From NCBI GenBank assembly GCA_002376725.1, contig DFOM01000059.1, forward strand, positions 62,001 through 126,000: 64,000 bases of DNA. Direction: 5' to 3'. Positions 8,633-17,877 of this stretch are shown here, piece after piece (within the stretch, counting starts at the first letter, position 1; each line of letters opens with the position of its first letter). Both the position numbers and the translations under genes were made by a program. The DNA comes from Cloacimonetes bacterium UBA3541 (GTDB lineage Bacteria > Cloacimonadota > Cloacimonadia > Cloacimonadales > Cloacimonadaceae). The notes beneath the pieces are model-generated. The model did not search any database. It was given only the letters and a program-made list of their open reading frames with translations, and was not told where the DNA came from.

Positions 8633-11182
8633 ATGGAAGAACTGAATTCTAAATACCGGGGACTTTCTCAAGCTGAGGCAGAAGCCAGATTGAAAAAAGA
8701 TGGGTATAATGAGTTACCCACTTCTAAACCTCGGACTATATTCAATATAATCTGGGGTGTATTAAGTGAACCTATGTTCATCCTTCTGGTTTCCTGTGCA
8801 GTATTGTATTTACTATTAGGCAATCTGGAAGATGCTTTAGTGCTGATAGTTTCAGTAATCATTGTAATGGTAATTGATATAGTGCAAGAAGGGAAAACAG
8901 ATAAGGCATTAGAAGCTCTGAAAAATCTATCCAGTCCACGAGCTTTAGTCATAAGAGATGGAGAACAGAAACGAATTCCAGGAAGAGAAGTAGTAGTAGG
9001 AGATTTGATAATATTAGCAGAAGGAGATAGAGTTCCGGCAGATGCTTTTATACTGAAAAATGAACAGCTAAATGTAGATGAATCGTTATTAACTGGAGAA
9101 TCGGTACCTGTTCGCAAAAGAGTTTGGGATGGTAAAGAAAGTGCACCTCAACCTGGAGGAGAAGATTTACCCTGTGTTTATTCTGGAACTTTAGTAGTAA
9201 GTGGCAGATGTATAGCTCAAGTTTATGCTACAGGTGCAAAAACAGAATTAGGTAAAATTGGGAAATCATTAGAAGGCTTACAAGAAGAGAAAACCAAACT
9301 AAGTCGTGATACTAATAAACTGGTAAAGAATTTTGCTCTTTTCGGGTTATTTATTTGTGCCCTAGTAATAATTACCTTTTATTTCACCCGAAAAGATTTA
9401 ATTCAAGCTTTTCTTAGTGGCATAACTTTAGCTATGTCTGTATTACCGGAAGAATTTCCCGTTATTCTTACCGTATTTCTGGCTTTAGGAGCTCTGCGTT
9501 TATCTAAAAAGAATGTATTAGCCAGAAGAGCTCAATCTATAGAAAATCTTGGTGCTATAACTGTTTTATGTACAGATAAGACCGGCACTCTAACTTATAA
9601 CAAAATGAGTTTACAGAAGATTTGGGGGAAAGAAAGCTCTCATTCTATTTCTCTCAAAAAGATACAGAGAGACCAAGAAAAGGATATAGACCTATTATTT
9701 TATAGTGTTCTGGCTAGTATGAAGAATCCTTTTGACCCTATGGAACGAGCTATTCATAAAGCATTAAAAGATTTTGATTCTTCTATCTATGAGAAATATG
9801 AAGAATTGCAACTGATTAAGGAATATCCGCTAACAGATAGTTGTAGAGCTATGACTAATGTTTGGAAAGATGGTAATTCAGATAATCTAATAGCTGCTAT
9901 AAAAGGTTCACCTGAGACGGTAATGGATTTATGTAAATTAGACCATATTTCCAGAGAAAAAGAGATGCAAAAGATGTCTCAAATGGCAGAAGAAGGTTTG
10001 CGAGTTTTAGGTGTAGGATTATCAAAAGTTAAATCAGCTGATTTACCTGAAGAACAAGCTGGCTTTGATTTTCAATATCTTGGACTCATTGGTTTAGCAG
10101 ATCCAATCAGAGAAAATGTTCCTGCTGCTGTAAAAGAATGTTACAGAGCAGGGATAAGGATTATTATGATAACGGGAGATTATATTGGTACTGCAAAAGC
10201 AATAGGAAGACAGATTGGTTTAAAAAATGTGGATAATGTAATAACTGGCTCAGAACTGGATACTATGACAGATGAAGAATTAAAAGAGAGAGTGCAAAAT
10301 GTTACTATATTTGCCCGAGTAGTTCCAGCTCATAAATTAAGGATAGTTCAAGCATTGAAAGCCAATAATGAAGTAGTTGCAATGACGGGTGATGGTGTTA
10401 ATGATGCACCGGCTCTTAAAGCTGCAAATATAGGAATAGCTATGGGACAAAGAGGAACTGATGTTGCTCGTGAAGCTGCAGATCTTGTTCTCACTGATGA
10501 TGATTTTTCTTCTATTGTAAGTGGTATACGCATGGGAAGACGAATATATGATAATTTACGAAAATCTTTCACTTATGTATTTTCTCTGCATGTACCCATA
10601 TCTGGAATGTCTCTTATACCAGCAATGTTTGCTGACTTTCCGCTAATCTTCTATCCGGTTCATATAGCTTTTTTAGAACTAATAATTGATCCTGCCTGCT
10701 CTATAGTGTTTGAAATGGAAAAAGAAGAAGAAGATATAATGGACAGACCTCCTCGTGATCCTAATGCTCCTCTTTTTGGGAAAAAAATGGTTATTATAGG
10801 TATGCTACAGGGTTTAGCCGTACTGGTTGTTTTGGCATTAATTTATTTCTGGAATCTGAATAATGGTGTAGTTCCCGCTAAAAATCGAGCTATGGTTTTT
10901 ACCACGATGGTTTTTTCTAATCTAATGCTTATTACTACCAATCGCTCTTGGGAAAAGAATCTCATCCAAATCCTTAAAACACCCAATCCATCAATGATTT
11001 ATCTTCTACTAGGGGTTTTTGTTGTCGTGATATTAGCCACAAATATTCCCGCCGTTATTAATATATTCCATCTCGCTAATTTAAATTTAATTGAATTTAT
11101 TGTATGTCTTTTCGCTGGTAATATCAGTGTGCTCTGGTTTGAAATTTACAAGGCAATCAATGGTAAGAAAGCTCTAATATAA
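8633..11182 (+). CDS. Cation-transporting P-type ATPase (P2 type)
   Basis: This inner-membrane pump drives cation transport with ATP. In 849 residues the standard order is present: N-terminal cation-ATPase domain, first membrane pair near 40-85, actuator motif TGES at 154-157, fourth-helix motif PEEFP at 272-276, phosphorylation motif DKTGTLT at 315-321 (D315), hinge TGDGVNDAP near 584-592, and C-terminal membrane helices to 845. Length and layout match P2-type (Ca2+-ATPase-like, COG0474) pumps. The PEEFP in place of the Ca2+-pump PEGLP or PEGLA leaves the ion open; Ca2+, Mn2+ or Mg2+ are possible. It stands alone between the R-M region and a convergent phosphatase gene. Confidence 0.9.
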   Translation: MEELNSKYRGLSQAEAEARLKKDGYNELPTSKPRTIFNIIWGVLSEPMFILLVSCAVLYLLLGNLEDALVLIVSVIIVMVIDIVQEGKTDKALEALKNLSSPRALVIRDGEQKRIPGREVVVGDLIILAEGDRVPADAFILKNEQLNVDESLLTGESVPVRKRVWDGKESAPQPGGEDLPCVYSGTLVVSGRCIAQVYATGAKTELGKIGKSLEGLQEEKTKLSRDTNKLVKNFALFGLFICALVIITFYFTRKDLIQAFLSGITLAMSVLPEEFPVILTVFLALGALRLSKKNVLARRAQSIENLGAITVLCTDKTGTLTYNKMSLQKIWGKESSHSISLKKIQRDQEKDIDLLFYSVLASMKNPFDPMERAIHKALKDFDSSIYEKYEELQLIKEYPLTDSCRAMTNVWKDGNSDNLIAAIKGSPETVMDLCKLDHISREKEMQKMSQMAEEGLRVLGVGLSKVKSADLPEEQAGFDFQYLGLIGLADPIRENVPAAVKECYRAGIRIIMITGDYIGTAKAIGRQIGLKNVDNVITGSELDTMTDEELKERVQNVTIFARVVPAHKLRIVQALKANNEVVAMTGDGVNDAPALKAANIGIAMGQRGTDVAREAADLVLTDDDFSSIVSGIRMGRRIYDNLRKSFTYVFSLHVPISGMSLIPAMFADFPLIFYPVHIAFLELIIDPACSIVFEMEKEEEDIMDRPPRDPNAPLFGKKMVIIGMLQGLAVLVVLALIYFWNLNNGVVPAKNRAMVFTTMVFSNLMLITTNRSWEKNLIQILKTPNPSMIYLLLGVFVVVILATNIPAVINIFHLANLNLIEFIVCLFAGNISVLWFEIYKAINGKKALI

Positions 11183-11272
11183 GATTTACTAAATCATTCT
11201 TACTAGGTACAATAGAAGGAATTAAAATCCTCACCTATAAGCAATCTCTTTATCTTAATATAAGGTTCTATA

Positions 11273-12748
11273 TCAGTGAATCTTATTCAAGGCAATGCTA
11301 TACTTTCCTGTTCTAATAAGGGTTTTGAACTTACCGAAACGTTTTGTGCTATTGAAGAGAGATGAGGCATTTGTTGGATTATACTTACTATATATATCCT
11401 GAGCTTCAGCCCAGGTTATTTCGTCTAAAGGAGAGGTTGCAGGTGCAAAGAGTTCCTGTTCCCAGTTTTCTGCATTGAGAGTAGAATTGCCTGAAGATCT
11501 CGCAATAGCTATAGCAAGAAGAGCTTCAATCTGTTCTTGATTTAGATTATAGCCTGCTTTAGTGCTTAGAAGTTCATAGGCAAGATAAATGGTTTGCCCA
11601 GGCAGGATGTAGATAACGGTATTATCTCTGGTTCGCGAGAAGAATTTAAGATTCTTTGCCTGGTTCTTTTTATCGCTCATTTTAGAAAACGCTTCCTGAA
11701 AATGTGCATTTGCTGAGCTTGCACCAAGTTTTTCATCTATAATTCTCTCATCTAAGGGAAGATATGAAACTTCTGCGTTCTCTTCATTCTGTTTAATCTT
11801 TTCTGGTAAAGTTGAAACTGTATTTTGTTCTTCTTTTAAAGTATCTGCAGAGATTGCAGTTTGAGCTTCGGGGATTTTTTTCAAGGATTGAGTATAGAAG
11901 AAAAGAGCTACCAGAAATACTACAATTGTTAAAATAAGAGCAATAGAGGGATAAAAATGTTTGGGATGAGAAGCAGAAACTTCTTCTTGAATAACTACCG
12001 GTTTGCTGATAAGCACTTCTACTACCTGTACGGTAATATCATCTAGACCTCCACGATGAAGAGCCAGATCAATCAGATTATGAGCTGCTATTAGCGGTTC
12101 TTCCGATAATTGTTGTAAAATCTCATCATCTTTCACATATTCAGTTAAGCCATCAGAACAGAGCAAAAATACATCTCCTTCCTGCAAATGATGAGGACCA
12201 GCTATATCTGGTTTATAATTGGAGGATCCTAGAGCACGCGTTATGATATTTCTTAAAGGATGGATAGCAGCTTCTTCTCTGGTAATCAAGCCTTGTTCCA
12301 CCATTCTCTGGACTTCGGAATGGTCAGTAGTAAGTTGCATTAAAGCACCATTTCTAAGAAGATAGATACGACTATCACCCACATTGGCAAAATAGTATTT
12401 ATTATCCTTAATCAGCAAAAGTACAAGAGTGGTGCCCATTCCAGCCATATCTGGCTGTAGTTTTGTATATTCTATTAACTTATATTGAGCATATTCCACA
12501 CTCTGAGCAATGGTAGTGTTTTCTTCTCCTTCAATATAATGTGTTTCAAAATATTCGTGAATACTTTCCACCACCATTCGGGAAGCGATTTCCCCACCTA
12601 CTTCTCCACCCATACCATCACAGAGTAAAAACAGGTCACCATATTTGCCCTGATAATGGCAGGAATAATCTTCATTATTAACTTTTGCAGGATTTTTACC
12701 CTGAACGGTTAAACTGGTAAATCGTAAACGAACTGAGTTATTAGCCAT
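11273..12748 (-). CDS. PP2C-family Ser/Thr phosphatase with membrane anchor and extra C-terminal domain
   Basis: This is a metal-dependent protein phosphatase. The first 250 residues hold the PP2C signature: NNED at 24-27, LLCDGMGGEVGG at 41-52, then MGTTLV, NVGDSR and LLCSDGLTE with the other metal-binding aspartates. One transmembrane helix follows at about residues 270-290 (IALILTIVVFLVALFFY). It is followed by about 200 residues of extracytoplasmic or linker sequence including LPGQTIYLAYELLSTKAGYN, which I cannot assign. At 491 residues it is about twice the length of the soluble Stp/PrpC enzymes. No Ser/Thr kinase gene is adjacent. The phosphatase core is certain; the C-terminal role is unknown. 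Confidence 0.88.
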   Translation of the reverse strand: MANNSVRLRFTSLTVQGKNPAKVNNEDYSCHYQGKYGDLFLLCDGMGGEVGGEIASRMVVESIHEYFETHYIEGEENTTIAQSVEYAQYKLIEYTKLQPDMAGMGTTLVLLLIKDNKYYFANVGDSRIYLLRNGALMQLTTDHSEVQRMVEQGLITREEAAIHPLRNIITRALGSSNYKPDIAGPHHLQEGDVFLLCSDGLTEYVKDDEILQQLSEEPLIAAHNLIDLALHRGGLDDITVQVVEVLISKPVVIQEEVSASHPKHFYPSIALILTIVVFLVALFFYTQSLKKIPEAQTAISADTLKEEQNTVSTLPEKIKQNEENAEVSYLPLDERIIDEKLGASSANAHFQEAFSKMSDKKNQAKNLKFFSRTRDNTVIYILPGQTIYLAYELLSTKAGYNLNQEQIEALLAIAIARSSGNSTLNAENWEQELFAPATSPLDEITWAEAQDIYSKYNPTNASSLFNSTKRFGKFKTLIRTGKYSIALNKIH

Positions 12749-12929
12749 AATTAAAACTCCTGTTCTTTAGACTACTATTTATTTCAGCGAAATAAAATAC
12801 TCTATATCCTTAAAAAGCCTAAACCATAAAGAATTTCTTCTTTTCTTTATTCAGGTGTATAGAAAGATGACAGTAGGTATACAACGATGACACTGCTATT
12901 TTTACTTTCTTTACATCTCAAAGTATAGT

Positions 12930-13577
12930 TTACTTAAGCTTATCAGGTACAATTAATTCAGCCTCCGTTGCTGTAAGTACTTCCTGAAGGGTATATCCTT
13001 CTGTAATTTCTTTGAGCAATAAACCCTGAGGCGTGACCTCTATCACAGCCATATCAGTTATAATAAGATTTACACAATGAGGAGCAGTTAAAGGAAGCGA
13101 ACAATGTTTCAGAATCTTAGGATTGCCGTGTTTATCACAATGTTCCATAGCAACAATGACTTTTTTAGCTCCTGTCACAAGGTCCATAGCTCCTCCCATA
13201 CCAGGAATAAGTTTTCCAGGAATCATCCAGTTAGCAAGATTGCCTTCTTGGTCAACCTGTAAAGCTCCCAGTACTGTAACATCAATATGTTTACCCCGGA
13301 TAATGGCAAAGCTGGTAGCAGAATCAAAGAAAGAAGCTCCCGGAAGAGCAGTAATATACCCGCCGCCAGCATTAATCATATCCTTATCTTCCTGTCCTTC
13401 TACTGGTGCAGGACCTACTCCCATAATGCCATTTTCCGATTGAAATACCACTTTCCTACCTTCTGGAATATGATTAGCTGCTTCAGTAGGCAAACCTATG
13501 CCAAGATTTACATAATCTCCGTCCTGAAGTTCTTGAGCCACACGTTTTCCGATTTGAGTGCGTTTATCGTTAGTCAT
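12930..13577 (-). CDS. scoB: 3-oxoacid CoA-transferase, subunit B
   Basis: This is the catalytic half of a heterodimeric enzyme that moves CoA between an acyl-CoA (succinyl-, acetyl- or butyryl-CoA) and acetoacetate or a similar 3-oxoacid. The 215-residue product has the SCOT-family active-site motif SENG at 47-50 with glutamate E48, and also GLPTEAANH and GGGYITALPGASFFDS. Its ATG overlaps the stop of subunit A by four bases, so the two are coupled. AtoA/CtfB are equally valid family names. Such enzymes serve in lysine or butyrate fermentation, which would fit an amino-acid fermenter. Confidence 0.9.
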   Translation of the reverse strand: MTNDKRTQIGKRVAQELQDGDYVNLGIGLPTEAANHIPEGRKVVFQSENGIMGVGPAPVEGQEDKDMINAGGGYITALPGASFFDSATSFAIIRGKHIDVTVLGALQVDQEGNLANWMIPGKLIPGMGGAMDLVTGAKKVIVAMEHCDKHGNPKILKHCSLPLTAPHCVNLIITDMAVIEVTPQGLLLKEITEGYTLQEVLTATEAELIVPDKLK

Positions 13578-14236
13578 TTTCCCCTCTCTTCGTTTATAAC
13601 AATGTAATTTACGAATACTCCAGGAGTAACCACTGCTTCCGGATCAATATATTCATCTTCTAAAATCTCATCTACTTCAGCAATAGTAATTCTTCCTGCC
13701 ATAGCCATAATAGGATTTCCGTTACGAGCAGTTTTACGATAAATAAGATTTCCTGCCATATCTGCTTTATATGCTCTAATCAGTGCAAAATCGCTTGGAA
13801 TAGCAGGCTCTAATAGGTAATCTTGCCCGTCTAAAGTAATGATTTGTTTCCCTTCTTCTACCACAGTGCCTAATCCAGTAGGAGTGAGAACACCTCCCAA
13901 TCCTGCACCAAAAGCACGAACTCTTTCCATTAAAGTTCCCTGTGGAATTAGTTCCGACTGAATTTCTCCTGAATTAACCTGGTCTTGGATATTTTTATTA
14001 GTGCCCATATGAGAAACCTGCACACTTTTTACCAGGTGAGCATCCACTAGTTTACCAATGCCTTTACCAATATAATCAGAAGTGATAGCAATAATATGCA
14101 GATTATTGACACCTGCTTTAACAATAGCATCAATGATGGTTTCGGGAGTTCCAACCGCTAAAAATCCACCTAATGCAATACGACTATGAGGTTTAATAAT
14201 CGCAGCTGCTTCTTCTGCACTAATGATTTGAAACAT
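13574..14236 (-). CDS. scoA: 3-oxoacid CoA-transferase, subunit A
   Basis: Partner of the B subunit encoded immediately downstream. The 220-residue product has the CoA-binding glycine-rich motif GGFLAVGTPETIID (about 22-35) and later segments GAGLGGVLTPTGLGT and EPAIPSDFALIRAYKADMAGN, all standard for the alpha subunit. A ribosome site (AAAGGAG) lies just before the ATG. AtoD/CtfA are alternative names; substrate preference cannot be read from sequence. HflX is encoded 59 bases upstream on the same strand, so read-through from that gene is likely. Confidence 0.9.
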   Translation of the reverse strand: MFQIISAEEAAAIIKPHSRIALGGFLAVGTPETIIDAIVKAGVNNLHIIAITSDYIGKGIGKLVDAHLVKSVQVSHMGTNKNIQDQVNSGEIQSELIPQGTLMERVRAFGAGLGGVLTPTGLGTVVEEGKQIITLDGQDYLLEPAIPSDFALIRAYKADMAGNLIYRKTARNGNPIMAMAGRITIAEVDEILEDEYIDPEAVVTPGVFVNYIVINEERGK

Positions 14237-14295
14237 TCTTTTCTCCTTTAGTAGTATGAATAATAAATTAAAGACTGCTTAATAATAATTAAGTT

Positions 14296-15624
14296 TTATG
14301 TCAATAGATAGTCCTGAAAGTAATGTATATCATCCTGACTGATAATAGCTTCAAGATAGATGCCATCAGCTTGATATTCTTCTTTTTGGATATCGCCAAT
14401 CTGATGCAAAAGCGAAGTCAGAGAACCCTTATCATAGGGTAAAAATACTTTGTAAAGTCTGTTACGAAATAGAGTTTCCTCTACCTTTTGCAGAAGGTCT
14501 TCAGTGTGGCTTCCATTCAAAGCAGAGACAAAAACTGCATCTGGATATCGCTTTTTTGCAAGACTTAAGCGGACAGTATCAACCAAATCTATCTTATTAA
14601 AAACCTGTATCTGAGGAATGTTATCTGCACCAAGTTCTTTAAGCACTGATTGCACCTGTTCAATATGATACTCATAACGGTCATCGGAAAGGTCTACTAT
14701 ATGAAGTAAGAGATCTGCGTCCTGCACTTCCATCAAGGTTGCAGTAAACGAAGCAACCAATTGATGAGGAAGCCTAGAGATGAAACCTACTGTATCTGAG
14801 ATGACAACTGGAAAAGAAGTGGAAAGTTTTAATTGACGTGTAGTGGAATCCAGAGTGGCAAATAACTTATCTTCCACCAGAACTCCTGCTTCGGTCAGTG
14901 TATTAAATAGGGTTGATTTTCCCGCGTTAGTATAACCTACTAGGCAGATTTTCTTACTTTTTTCTCTTTGTTTTCGCTGAGTTTCTTTGTTTTTGGATAT
15001 CTCTGCTATAGCTTTTTTTATTTTGCTAATCCTATCTTTAATAACCCTTTTGTCTACTTCAATCTGTTTTTCTCCCATACCACGAGACGCTGAACCCCCA
15101 CGAGAACGAACTGTTCCATGTTCCTGATCATAATTTTCTGATTGCCTGCGTAAACGAGGAAGCTGGTATTGCAATTCTGCTAAGCGAACTTGCAATCTTG
15201 CTTCTTTGGTATGGGCATGCTGATGGAAAATGGAAAGAATAACCTCTGTTCTATCCAGTACTTTTATTCCATAATCATTTTCTATGTTTCTGGCTTGAAC
15301 GGGAGTTAATTCGTCATTTACTATGAGAAAATCAGCATTATTCTGATGCATTTTTCGGCTCAATTCTTCCAGAAAACCTTTCCCAAAATAGGTGCTACTT
15401 TCGGGATTCTCTCGTTTTTGGATATATTTACCCAAAACAGCGATATTAGCAGTTTCGGCAAGTTTTTCCAGTTCATTTAAGCTGGCTTCTGTATCAGAAT
15501 CCTTTTCACCTCGGAAAGCAAGAGAAGCCAAAAAAGCGGTCTTTTCTTCTTCCTCTCCTTTATCCCAGTAAACTGGTTCATTATCAAATTCTTCTACCAG
15601 ATAATCTTTTTCTTCATCCAACAT
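14296..15624 (-). CDS. hflX: GTPase HflX
   Basis: This ribosome-associated GTPase splits stalled or inactive 70S ribosomes under stress. The 442-residue product has the N-terminal HflX domain, with YFGKGFLEEL near 79-88 and the glycine/arginine-rich linker SRGGSASRGMGEKQ near 174-187. The G domain follows: P-loop GYTNAGKST 230-238, G3 DTVGF 277-281 and an NKID G4 motif. A short C-terminal domain follows. Length is typical. Upstream and on the same strand is the broken trmFO; downstream are the CoA-transferase genes. Confidence 0.93.
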   Translation of the reverse strand: MLDEEKDYLVEEFDNEPVYWDKGEEEEKTAFLASLAFRGEKDSDTEASLNELEKLAETANIAVLGKYIQKRENPESSTYFGKGFLEELSRKMHQNNADFLIVNDELTPVQARNIENDYGIKVLDRTEVILSIFHQHAHTKEARLQVRLAELQYQLPRLRRQSENYDQEHGTVRSRGGSASRGMGEKQIEVDKRVIKDRISKIKKAIAEISKNKETQRKQREKSKKICLVGYTNAGKSTLFNTLTEAGVLVEDKLFATLDSTTRQLKLSTSFPVVISDTVGFISRLPHQLVASFTATLMEVQDADLLLHIVDLSDDRYEYHIEQVQSVLKELGADNIPQIQVFNKIDLVDTVRLSLAKKRYPDAVFVSALNGSHTEDLLQKVEETLFRNRLYKVFLPYDKGSLTSLLHQIGDIQKEEYQADGIYLEAIISQDDIHYFQDYLLT

Positions 15625-15680
15625 ATTTTTAACTCCCGCTGGACATTAGCTCAAATCTTAATTTTGTGTCAATAGGACAG

Positions 15681-16978
15681 TTACTTATTTTGTAAGAAAT
15701 CTTGCAAAGCTTTAATGCTCCTTTCCACCAGAGCTAACTTCTTTTGTTTTTTATCGCGTATGGGCTTATTGAGAGCAGGAAGCAAGCCAAAATTAGCGTT
15801 AACTGGCTGAAAATTCTGAATATTGGTATCAATTAACCGACGCCAGATTTGTCCCATTATCGTCTCCGGAGGTAGTAAAGACATATCTTCTGAGATAACC
15901 TTAGCTACCAAAAGACCAGAAGCAATGCATTCCACATAACCTTCTACTCCACTTAGTTGTCCTGCTACGAAAACATTGGGAGCATTTTTAAGACTGAGAT
16001 TGTCAGATAATACTTCAGGAGCATTAAGATAACTATTACGATGTAGAGAACCATAGCGTAAAAATTCTGCCTTTTCCAAACCAGGGATTAGTCTGAAGAT
16101 TCTTTTTTGTTCTGAATAACGAAGCATGGTTTGGCAACCGACTAAATTATAAGCAGTATGTTCATGATTTTCGGGACGTAGTTGCAGGACAGCAAAAGGT
16201 GTTTCACCTTTTCTTTCCAATCCTATAGGTCTCATAACTCCAAATCGCAAGGTATCTTTTCCTCTCTTGGCAAGTTCTTCAATGGGCATACAATTTTGAT
16301 AAAACTTCATTTTTTCATCGGTCATATCATTTTCAAAGGAATGCGGTTGATGTTTTTCACCAGTTAGTAAAGTTTCCACAAAATGGTAGTACTCTTCTTT
16401 TGTAAAAGGGCAATTCAAATAATCCGGCTCTCCCTTGTCATATCGGTCTTTAAAGTAAATTTTATCCATATTCAGACTATCGGTTGAAACAATAGGAGCA
16501 ATGGCATCATAAAAATAAAGATGAGCTGAACCTACAACAGATATAAGTGCCTGAATGAGATTATCAGAAGTTAAAGGTCCGGTGGCAATAATAGTTAAGC
16601 CTGTGGGAATATAGTTATCTCTTCATTTATAAACTCTATATTCGGATGCTGAATGATATTATTAGTAACATATTCGGCAAAGATTTTACGGTCTACCGTC
16701 AGAGAATGTCCAGCTGAGATATTACAGCTTTCAGCAATAGGCAAAAGCTTTGAACCTAGCAGATGCAACTCCTCTTTTAGTAATCCTGAAGGACTGTCTA
16801 ATAGAGTAGATTTGAAGGAATTACTGCAGACTAGTTCAGCTAGATATCCGGTTTGATGAGCAGGAGTCATTTTCTTCGGTCTCATCTCATAGAGCTGCAC
16901 TTTCCATCCCTTGTCAGCCAGGTATAAAGCAGCTTCACTGCCAGCTAATCCTGCTCCAATTATTTTAATCTCGGGCAT
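15681..16978 (-). pseudogene. trmFO: trmFO, methylenetetrahydrofolate-tRNA-(uracil-5-)-methyltransferase, frameshifted
   Basis: TrmFO is a folate- and FAD-dependent enzyme that makes 5-methyluridine at position 54 of tRNAs. The N-terminal part (16978 to 16595) has the FAD-binding GAGLAGSEAALYLADKG and ELVCSNSFKS, and stops early after EEITIFPQA. In the -1 frame the protein continues as IPTGLTIIATGPLTSDNL, FYDAIAPIV and then, from 16469, the whole conserved remainder (DRYDKGEPDYLNCPF, CMPIEELAKRG, VAGQLSGVEGYVE, NFGLLP) to a normal end at 15681. One base missing near 16600-16615 explains everything. All other conserved blocks are intact, so this is either a very recent inactivation or a sequencing error. 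Confidence 0.9.
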
Positions 16979-16988
16979 ATGACACTAT

Positions 16989-17876
16989 TTATTTTGTCCT
17001 TTTAACTTTTAAAAATATAGCAGCTCCAATCAGGGCAGCAGCAACATCCTGAATTATAAAAATGATGAGAGTAGTACTGACAATATGTTCTGACATATAA
17101 CCGATATCAGAAAGTAACGGAATAGCCAGTTTTTCTTTTATTCCTAAACCGGCAAAAGTGATGGGAATGCCATAGGCAAGATGACTTAAAGACATTCTAT
17201 TCATAATTTCCCAGAAACTAACTGATTGCACTTGATCTAATAAAATCCAGTATTGAACATAATTCAGAAGAGTAATAACAATCTGTGCTACTACCATTGC
17301 AGGAGCTAATTTTAGGTATCCTGGTTGTAGTTTTTTTAAACGACGGTCCACAGAAAGTAAAAAATAGGTCCAGAAGGGCATCGTTATAAATATCAAAAAT
17401 AAAAGCCAGCTAATCCAGGAAGGCAGACCTATATCTACAAATACAAGAGCCAATCCAGTAAAAAATAATAAAGCCCAGATTACAAAGATTCGTTCTAAAA
17501 TAAATGAATAAAGAGAATTTATCCGACTATCATTATGTATAAAGGCTATCTTACCTATCATTCCAAAACTGCCTGGAATGGCAAAGCGAAGAGCCTGCCC
17601 TATCATATAAGAATTAAAAATTTCATATTTGGCAGGATGATAATTGGGATTAATCATTAAAGCCCATTTCCAGGTGAGATATTGTCCCCAGTGTCTTAGC
17701 ACGGTAAGTCCTATCAAAACCAATATAACCCATACCGGTTGAGTGACAAATTCCCTTCCTACTTCTTTTAAATCTAACTTACTGAATATACTCCACATAA
17801 TTAAGATAGTAATACCCAGCTTTAGAATAAAAGAAATGACCCCCCGCAGGTTGCTCTTATTCTTTTCCGTTTGCAT
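16989..17876 (-). CDS. Lysylphosphatidylglycerol synthase/UPF0104-type membrane protein
   Basis: The 295-residue polytopic membrane protein has about eight hydrophobic helices. Landmarks include LRHWGQYLTWKWAL (about 60-73), RFAIPGSFGMIGKIAFI (95-112) and GIPITFAGLGIKEKLAIPLL (about 235-254), the pattern of the flippase-like LPG_synthase_TM family (PF03706-like). Members flip or transfer groups on lipids; the substrate here is unknown. It begins one base after the stop of the malic enzyme gene (TAA-G-ATG) and ends 10 bases before trmFO, so it belongs to that operon. Confidence 0.75.
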   Translation of the reverse strand: MQTEKNKSNLRGVISFILKLGITILIMWSIFSKLDLKEVGREFVTQPVWVILVLIGLTVLRHWGQYLTWKWALMINPNYHPAKYEIFNSYMIGQALRFAIPGSFGMIGKIAFIHNDSRINSLYSFILERIFVIWALLFFTGLALVFVDIGLPSWISWLLFLIFITMPFWTYFLLSVDRRLKKLQPGYLKLAPAMVVAQIVITLLNYVQYWILLDQVQSVSFWEIMNRMSLSHLAYGIPITFAGLGIKEKLAIPLLSDIGYMSEHIVSTTLIIFIIQDVAAALIGAAIFLKVKRTK

Positions 17877-17877
17877 C

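Noticed and set aside
14283..14300. TTGACA upstream of the CoA-transferase A gene as a promoter
   Set aside because: It consists of the last codons of hflX and no acceptable -10 lies 16-18 bases away; read-through from the operon is simpler.
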